Below are positions 7,049 through 11,974 of a DNA stretch of 11,974 bases, piece by piece. The DNA is taken from positions 1 to 11,974 of the forward strand of contig DGSV01000074.1 of NCBI GenBank assembly GCA_002394025.1, in the 5' to 3' direction. This DNA comes from Bacteroidales bacterium UBA4353. GTDB lineage: Bacteria; Bacteroidota; Bacteroidia; Bacteroidales; Paludibacteraceae. Each line of letters starts with the position of its first letter. Position 1 is the stretch's first letter. Both the position numbers and the translations under genes were made by a program. The notes under the pieces are model-generated. The model saw only the letters and a program-made list of their open reading frames with translations, was not told the DNA's origin and did no database searches.

Positions 7049-7648
7049 ATGCGCAACTTCATATCTTACGCATTATTGGCATTGCTGGCATGCTCCTGCG
7101 CTCGTGAGTCTGATAGTTTGGAATATGCCCTCGAACGACAGATGAGAACCTACCCGCAAAGCTGTCTGCAGGATATCTACAAGAGCTATTATCAGGACTT
7201 TTTCGGTTCGGAACACATGATTAGTGACACGGCATCAGTGCGCGCTTATCTTCGTCAGGAGATAGAAATGACCAAGCACGACAGTGTGCTAAATCCCTAT
7301 TACGAGCCAACCGGCAGTGAGGGCAATTACGTGCGTATCTACCTGCGTTGCGTGATAGACAGCATAATTGACGAAGACGACCTTCTGACGTATTTTCTTG
7401 AAGCTTCGCAGCCTCGTGAGCCACAGAATATTACTTGGGAACAGCGTTGGGCAGAGATAATGAGCGCGGTGGCAAGAATTAAGTCACAGCCAGAGCAGTG
7501 GACACAAGACAGCGCAATGCTCAACGAGTACAGCCGCCACAACTACGCCGTGCGACACTCACAATTATACCGCGATACATATCATCCTCACTATCGTATT
7601 ATCAGGCGCGAGACATTCGAGAAAAAACTGCGCGACAAAATGGAATAA
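7049..7648 (+). CDS. Unrecognised lipoprotein, cotranscribed with flavodoxin
   Basis: Encodes 199 residues from the ATG at 7049. This start gives a clean lipoprotein signal (M-R-N-F-I-S, hydrophobic core, L-L-A-C-S-C) with Cys15 or Cys17 lipidated. An upstream ATG at 7019 would add ten polar residues ahead of the signal and is less likely. The mature part is largely helical and charged. Notable segments are S-C-L-Q-D-I-Y-K-S-Y-Y-Q-D-F-F-G-S-E-H (about 38-56), a Y-V-R-I-Y-L-R-C segment near 92-99, and a basic C-terminus rich in Arg, His and Tyr (R-D-T-Y-H-P-H-Y-R-I-I-R-R-E-T-F). I have the impression that similar hypothetical proteins occur in other Bacteroidales but cannot name a family. The 5-nt gap from the flavodoxin gene and lack of a promoter point to cotranscription. 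Confidence 0.8.
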   Translation: MRNFISYALLALLACSCARESDSLEYALERQMRTYPQSCLQDIYKSYYQDFFGSEHMISDTASVRAYLRQEIEMTKHDSVLNPYYEPTGSEGNYVRIYLRCVIDSIIDEDDLLTYFLEASQPREPQNITWEQRWAEIMSAVARIKSQPEQWTQDSAMLNEYSRHNYAVRHSQLYRDTYHPHYRIIRRETFEKKLRDKME

Positions 7649-7692
7649 TACGGTAATAATAAGGTACTCACATTCGGAAAAGGAAAAAAAAT

Positions 7693-7723
7693 TTTGCTTT
7701 TCGCTCATTTAATCGTACCTTTG
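7693..7723 (+). promoter_or_regulatory. Promoter for lptG-ribBA, nearly on the start codon
   Basis: TTTG at 7693-7696 and TACCTTTG at 7716-7723 are 19 bases apart, an excellent match to the phylum consensus, and CATA follows the -7 box. Only nine bases separate the box from the ATG at 7733, so the transcript would have almost no leader. The promoter also rules out the TTG at 7694 as start, since that codon lies in the -33 element. Confidence 0.75.
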
Positions 7724-7732
7724 CATAGTGCA

Positions 7733-9181
7733 ATGAAGCGCCTTCACGTTTACATATTAAAGCAGTTTTTCAGCGTGTTTCTGCTCACGCTGTTGATATG
7801 CGTATTCATCCTGCTGATGCAGTTTGTATGGTCGCACATCAACGACCTTGTTGGTAAAGGTGTTGGTATCAGCGTATTAGCAGAGTTTTTCATATACGCT
7901 GCCGCCAGTGTTATTCCGCTGGCATTACCGTTGGCTATTTTGCTCGGCGCACTGATGACTTTCGGAAACCTTGCCGAAAAGGTGGAACTGACAGCCATGA
8001 AGGCTGCGGGTATCTCGCTGATTAATATCATGAAACCGCTGATAGTGGCTATTAGCCTAGTGAGCATAGGGGCTTTCGGATTTTCTAATAACGTGCTGCC
8101 TGTGTCGCAAGTAAAATTGTGGACACTGATATTCTCGCTACGCCAGAAGTCGCCTGAACTTGATATCCCTCTTGGTGAATTCTATTCGGGTATTGAGGGG
8201 TACCAGATTTACGTACGCGACAAGGATCGTAAGACAGGTCTGCTCAAAGACATGATGATATACGATTTTTCGGAAGGTTTTGAGGATGCCACAGTGATGG
8301 TAGCCGACTCAGGCCGCGTATATCTGTCCAACGACAACAAATATCTGCGTCTGAGCCTCTATAACGGCGAAAGTTTCGAGAACCTCAAAGGTCAACGCGT
8401 GTCAGGCTCCAACAAGATACCTTATCGCCGTGAGACGTTTAGCGAGAAACACCTGCTCATAGACTTTGACTCGGATTTCAGCCGTTTTGACGAGTCAATA
8501 CTTCATGATCAATATGTTGCAAAAAACGCGAGCCAACTGGCTCATTCCGCCGATTCTGTGACGCTGATAGCCGACAGCATAGCCACCAAACAGAGCGAAG
8601 AAATGATTGCCACACACTACTTTAACCGCGAATATCCCACACTTGATGTTGCAAAGCCTTCGGCTAGGCTCATAGCACACAGCGATATAGAGAACCTCTA
8701 TGAGACCCTCACACCCCAGCAGCGATATATGGCTATGACTTATGCCAGCGACAATGCCCGCAAGATGAACGACCAAGTCAAGTATAACCGCATCGTGCTC
8801 CATGACCCGCAGCAATATGTCCGGCGCCACAGGATCGAATGGCACCGTAAGTTTTCGCTATCGCTCGCGTGCCTGATATTCTTCTTCATAGGTGCTCCGC
8901 TCGGCGCCATCATCGGCAAGGGAGGATTGGGAGTACCTGTGGTGGTGTCAGTGGCGATGTTCATATTCTACTACATCATTGATAATTCGGGCTATAAACT
9001 AGCCCGTGACGCGCAATGGGACCCATGGCAGGGAATGTGGATTAGTACTGCTGTATTGCTGCCTATAGGCATTTTTCTGACATACAAAGCGGCGCACGAC
9101 TCGGCTTTGTTCAATACCGACGCATGGCTCAAGATGTGGGAAAAGATGAAAAAGAAACTAATACGTAAAAAACAAGGATAA
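7733..9181 (+). CDS. lptG: LptF/LptG (YjgP/YjgQ) family permease
   Basis: Encodes 482 residues. LptF and LptG form the inner-membrane permease that, with the LptB ATPase, extracts lipopolysaccharide and passes it to the periplasmic bridge. Membrane segments lie at about 11-33, 46-77 and 99-120, then a long periplasmic region (about 125-370), then 374-394, 401-419 and 435-452: the family's 3+3 layout. The loop E-K-V-E-L-T-A-M-K-A-A-G-I-S (82-95) is the family motif that couples to LptB. E-F-Y-S-G-I-E-G-Y-Q-I-Y-V (149-161) belongs to the jellyroll domain. It is over 100 residues longer than E. coli LptG (about 360), mostly from a helical, charged insertion around 255-370, as I recall for this phylum. 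The LptG versus LptF label is uncertain because only one is present here. ribBA follows 23 nt later. Confidence 0.88.
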   Translation: MKRLHVYILKQFFSVFLLTLLICVFILLMQFVWSHINDLVGKGVGISVLAEFFIYAAASVIPLALPLAILLGALMTFGNLAEKVELTAMKAAGISLINIMKPLIVAISLVSIGAFGFSNNVLPVSQVKLWTLIFSLRQKSPELDIPLGEFYSGIEGYQIYVRDKDRKTGLLKDMMIYDFSEGFEDATVMVADSGRVYLSNDNKYLRLSLYNGESFENLKGQRVSGSNKIPYRRETFSEKHLLIDFDSDFSRFDESILHDQYVAKNASQLAHSADSVTLIADSIATKQSEEMIATHYFNREYPTLDVAKPSARLIAHSDIENLYETLTPQQRYMAMTYASDNARKMNDQVKYNRIVLHDPQQYVRRHRIEWHRKFSLSLACLIFFFIGAPLGAIIGKGGLGVPVVVSVAMFIFYYIIDNSGYKLARDAQWDPWQGMWISTAVLLPIGIFLTYKAAHDSALFNTDAWLKMWEKMKKKLIRKKQG

Positions 9182-9204
9182 CAAGATTATAATACCGATT
9201 TATA

Positions 9205-10401
9205 ATGAACAAGATAGAAGAGGCAATAGCTGATTTTCGTGAAGGCAAATTCGTAATCGTAGTCGATGATGAGGATCGTGAGAATGAGGGTGACTTCATT
9301 ACCGCGGCGCAATATATCACCCCTGACAAAGTTAATTTCATGCTCAAGAATGGTCGCGGTGTACTATGCGTTCCGCTACCCGAAGAGCGTTGCCAGCAAT
9401 TAGAACTATATCCGCAAGTAGCTAATAACACCTCCATGCTCGGCACACCATTTACCATCATGGTAGATAAAATCGAGGGCTGCACTACGGGCGTATCAAC
9501 TCACGACCGCGCAGCCACAATAGCAGCTCTTGCCGACCCCCACTCCACCGCCGATACTTTCGGACGTCCGGGACATATCAGCCCACTATACGCCAAGCAC
9601 AAAGGCGTGCTGCAACGTGCGGGACATACTGAAGCGGCGATTGACCTATGCCGACTCGCGGGACTCACACCGGCCGCGGCACTGATAGAAATCATGAATG
9701 AGGACGGCACCATGGCACGTATGCCACAACTGGAGCTAATAGCCAAGGAACACCAATTATGCCTGATAAGCATCAAAGACCTCATAGCATACCGACTACA
9801 GCAAGAGTCCTTGGTTGAGAAAGGCGAAGAAGTACACCTGCCCACAGAATACGGCGACTTCCGACTGATACCTTTTCGCCAAATAAGCAACGGACTGGAA
9901 CACGTGGCACTTATCAAAGGCGAGTGGCAGCATGACGAACCGGTATTGGTGCGAGTACACAGCTCATGCGTCACAGGCGATATTTTCGCAAGCCGGAGGT
10001 GCGAATGTGGTGAACAACTGCATAAAGCAATGCAGATGATAGATAAGGAGGGAAAGGGAATAATAGTATATATGAACCAAGAAGGTCGGGGCATAGGACT
10101 TATGAATAAAATCCGTGCCTATAAGCTTCAGGAAGAAGGCTATGACACAGTAGATGCCAACATACACCTTGGTTTCCGCGCCGACGAACGCGACTACGGA
10201 GTAGGAGCACAAATACTCAAAGAACTCGGGGTAAGCAATTTACGACTGATAACCAACAATCCTGTGAAACGCGTGGGGCTGGAGTCATACGGTCTGCATA
10301 TCGTCGAAAATGTGCCGATAGAAATTACACCCAACCCTTACAATAAATTCTATCTTGAGACCAAGAAACTACGCATGGGACACCAACTCAACAAGTTATA
10401 G
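9205..10401 (+). CDS. ribBA: Bifunctional DHBP synthase / GTP cyclohydrolase II
   Basis: Encodes 398 residues, the usual length for the fused enzyme. Residues 1-200 are RibB, which makes 3,4-dihydroxy-2-butanone 4-phosphate from ribulose 5-phosphate. D-D-E-D-R-E-N-E-G-D (21-30) carries the substrate- and metal-binding acids and G-H-T-E-A (140-144) the metal-binding His141. Residues 208-398 are RibA, which opens GTP to the first riboflavin pyrimidine intermediate. Zinc ligands are Cys255, Cys266 and Cys268 in C-V-T-G-D-I-F-A-S-R-R-C-E-C-G. G-R-G-I-G-L (294-299) and D-E-R-D-Y-G-V-G-A-Q-I-L (327-338, catalytic Asp327/Arg329) complete the site. All expected residues are present, so both activities should be intact. 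It follows lptG by 23 nt without its own visible promoter, and I see no FMN (RFN) riboswitch upstream, so it is probably read through from the lptG promoter. Confidence 0.96.
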   Translation: MNKIEEAIADFREGKFVIVVDDEDRENEGDFITAAQYITPDKVNFMLKNGRGVLCVPLPEERCQQLELYPQVANNTSMLGTPFTIMVDKIEGCTTGVSTHDRAATIAALADPHSTADTFGRPGHISPLYAKHKGVLQRAGHTEAAIDLCRLAGLTPAAALIEIMNEDGTMARMPQLELIAKEHQLCLISIKDLIAYRLQQESLVEKGEEVHLPTEYGDFRLIPFRQISNGLEHVALIKGEWQHDEPVLVRVHSSCVTGDIFASRRCECGEQLHKAMQMIDKEGKGIIVYMNQEGRGIGLMNKIRAYKLQEEGYDTVDANIHLGFRADERDYGVGAQILKELGVSNLRLITNNPVKRVGLESYGLHIVENVPIEITPNPYNKFYLETKKLRMGHQLNKL

Positions 10402-10430
10402 AGAACCGGCACTCCAGAATGAATAATACA

Positions 10431-10460
10431 CAAGAGCCGCGACGCACGTCGCGGCTCTTG
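10431..10460. terminator. Hairpin terminator between convergent ribBA and sppA
   Basis: CAAGAGCCGCGACG (10431-10444) is the exact reverse complement of 10447-10460, leaving only CA between the arms; in practice the loop would open to about four bases. It lies 29 nt past the ribBA stop and 21 nt past the sppA stop. The plus-strand downstream side is T-rich (TCATCTTTTAT) but not a clean tract; the minus-strand side is weaker. It likely serves ribBA and possibly both genes. Confidence 0.85.
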
Positions 10461-10481
10461 TCATCTTTTATACACCTTTAT

Positions 10482-11974
10482 TTAGAAATTTACACGCTCA
10501 AGCATACGAGTCTGCACACCGCAGTACTTCTGCGTATCACAGAGGAAATCAATAATGTCACTATTAAAAGGCGATGTCATTTTCTCAATCCTACGGGCTA
10601 TAAGAGTTTCGGCATCAAAAGTTTCCAGCAATTTTTCTTGCCACGACTGCTCCGCGGGATAACTCTCAACGACATAGTCATCCTCTATCTTACCCATAAC
10701 AGCAGCATATTTGATAGCGTCATCAATTCCGCCTATGCTGTCAACAAGTCCTTGTTTGAGGGCTTCATTGCCTACCCACACACGTCCGCCGGCTATCTCA
10801 AAAATCTGCTCCTGGGTCATACCACGACCTTCTGCACAACGACGCGTGAAAAGATCATAGCCATAATTGATAGACTGCTGCACTAGGGCCTTCTCCTCAT
10901 CGGTGGGCTGACCGCTAACAAGATTCTCATCAAGATTGGCATAACGACTCGTCTTAACATTATCATTCGTAACACCCACTTTATCAGCAAGTTTTTTATA
11001 GTTAGGAATCATGCCGAAAATACCTATGGAACCTGTCAGGGTGGTAGGTTGAGCAAAAATCTTGTCGGCTCCGCAAGAAATATAATAGCCACCAGATGCT
11101 GCATAATCACCCATGCTAACCACAACAGGCTTTTTATGTTTCAGCTGCTGAACGGCATACCATATCTGCTCACTGGCAAAAGCGCTGCCACCAGGCGAAT
11201 TGACACGAAGCACAACGGCTTTAACATCATCATTATCAGCTACCTCGCCTAAAGTTTTAACAAATTTATTACCCACTATACCACTGGTGCCTTGGTCAAC
11301 AATATCTCCCTCGGCATACACAACAGCAAGCTTGTTACTGCTTTTCTTACTCTTACCCTCTACGGATGTCATCTGCTTATGAGTCAAAATTTTATAGTCA
11401 TCAGTACCTGTCGCCAACTTGAGAATGGAGTCCATGTCAGCCTCATAAACAAGTTTGTCAGCCAATTTGGCATCCAATAAAGCGTAAGCGGGTTTAAGGG
11501 AAATAGCACTGTCAGCTAACGCTTTCAGGCTATCACTCTCAAGATGTCTCGCTTGAGCCGTTTCAAAGCACATGACATTCCATAATTCATTGAGCATAAC
11601 CTGATTTTGATAGCGATTATCATCACTCATGGCTGTCAACATAAAAGGTTCCACGGCAGACTTGAAATTGCCGACACGGAAAATCTGCATTTCTATCCCA
11701 AGGTTCTCCGAAAGTTTTTTGTAGAAGTTCACAGTCATTGACAAACCGTGCCAATCAATTGCTCCGTAGGGATTTACGAATATGCTATCAGCTGTTGAGG
11801 CAAGATAATAATTAGCCTGACCGTAACCATCGGCATAAGCTATGATAAACTTCCCACTCTGCTTAAAATCAAGTAAAGCATTGCGGAACTCACGCATAGA
11901 AGCCAAACCGCCACTCAACTGACCACCATGCAGATAAATACCATCAATCTTGTCATTCTCCTTGGCTTTCTTGA
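10482..11974 (-). CDS. sppA: Signal peptide peptidase SppA, 67K type (N-terminus beyond window)
   Basis: The last 496 residues of a membrane-bound serine protease that degrades cleaved signal peptides after Sec export. The frame stays open to the window end, so the start and N-terminal membrane anchor lie outside; typical full length is close to 600. The two-domain 67K form is clear. The N-terminal half has G-N-F-K-S-A-V-E-P-F, whose Lys (codon 11661-11663) matches the E. coli general base Lys209. The C-terminal half has L-R-V-N-S-P-G-G-S-A and M-G-D-Y-A-A-S-G-G-Y-Y-I-S, whose Ser (codon 11094-11096) matches nucleophile Ser409. The spacing between them, 189 residues, is close to that in E. 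coli. G-S-I-G-I-F-G and A-G-G-R-V-W-V-G are further family motifs. Both catalytic residues are present, so the enzyme should be active. It converges on ribBA. Confidence 0.95.
   Translation of the reverse strand, partial: KKAKENDKIDGIYLHGGQLSGGLASMREFRNALLDFKQSGKFIIAYADGYGQANYYLASTADSIFVNPYGAIDWHGLSMTVNFYKKLSENLGIEMQIFRVGNFKSAVEPFMLTAMSDDNRYQNQVMLNELWNVMCFETAQARHLESDSLKALADSAISLKPAYALLDAKLADKLVYEADMDSILKLATGTDDYKILTHKQMTSVEGKSKKSSNKLAVVYAEGDIVDQGTSGIVGNKFVKTLGEVADNDDVKAVVLRVNSPGGSAFASEQIWYAVQQLKHKKPVVVSMGDYAASGGYYISCGADKIFAQPTTLTGSIGIFGMIPNYKKLADKVGVTNDNVKTSRYANLDENLVSGQPTDEEKALVQQSINYGYDLFTRRCAEGRGMTQEQIFEIAGGRVWVGNEALKQGLVDSIGGIDDAIKYAAVMGKIEDDYVVESYPAEQSWQEKLLETFDAETLIARRIEKMTSPFNSDIIDFLCDTQKYCGVQTRMLERVNF

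Noticed and set aside
7694..7732. TTG start extending the permease by 13 codons
   Set aside because: The codon lies inside the -33 promoter element, and the 13 extra residues do not belong to the family, whose proteins begin close to the first membrane segment.
9182..9204. FMN riboswitch upstream of ribBA
   Set aside because: Only 23 nt separate lptG from ribBA, far too short for an RFN element, and no conserved RFN segments are seen at the end of lptG.
9501..10094. Minus-strand open frame of 197 codons
   Set aside because: It is fully antisense to ribBA, whose catalytic motifs are all intact, and its translation is Ser/Cys/Arg-rich low-complexity typical of a shadow frame.
10419..10886. 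Plus-strand open frame of 155 codons after ribBA
   Set aside because: It starts before the terminator hairpin, translates through it and then runs antisense to sppA; there is no promoter or recognisable domain.
1..11974. CRISPR array, insertion sequence, integrase site or defence system
   Set aside because: No regularly spaced repeats, transposase-like frames, terminal inverted repeats or tRNA-flanked sites were seen; the only repeats are the two short tandem ones after secG.

Overview
The window looks like chromosome from a member of the Bacteroidota, most likely order Bacteroidales. Three things support this. Promoters have the phylum's form: a -33 TTTG, a 19-20 nt spacer and a -7 TAnnTTTG. 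Shine-Dalgarno sequences are weak or absent. The order lptE / short repeat-like protein / secG, and the pairing of an LptF/LptG-type permease with bifunctional ribBA, are arrangements I associate with this phylum. A family-level call (for example Muribaculaceae) would be a guess. No mobile element, CRISPR array, tRNA or rRNA was recognised.

Layout. Positions 1-4405 (minus strand) are one uninterrupted reading frame. It encodes at least 1468 residues of a Sec-exported, beta-rich surface or secreted protein of no recognised family. It has fibronectin-III-like and carboxypeptidase-regulatory-like modules, and its C-terminus lies beyond the window. A 171-bp divergent region with two back-to-back promoters separates it from a plus-strand operon of lptE (LPS-assembly lipoprotein), a conserved Bacteroidota protein of unknown function, and secG. 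That operon ends at a strong intrinsic terminator (6096-6125). A mostly non-coding stretch of 336 bp follows. Then come two lipoprotein genes under one promoter: a lipid-anchored flavodoxin and an unrecognised lipoprotein. Next are the lptG-type permease, with a promoter placed almost on its start codon, and ribBA. ribBA converges on a 5'-truncated sppA (minus strand, 10482 to the window end), with a hairpin of 14-bp stem between them.

How the genes fit together. Most of the window concerns the cell envelope: LPS transport (LptE at the outer membrane, an LptF/G-type permease at the inner membrane), Sec translocation (SecG), signal-peptide degradation (SppA), two lipoproteins and one giant exported protein. 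RibBA is the exception; it makes riboflavin precursors. One could link RibBA to the flavodoxin through FMN, but they are in separate transcription units by promoter evidence, so that is only a guess. Most of the content is ordinary housekeeping. The points that most deserve a second look are the giant exported protein, the flavodoxin/unknown-lipoprotein pair, the near-leaderless lptG promoter and the shared extended -7 motif.
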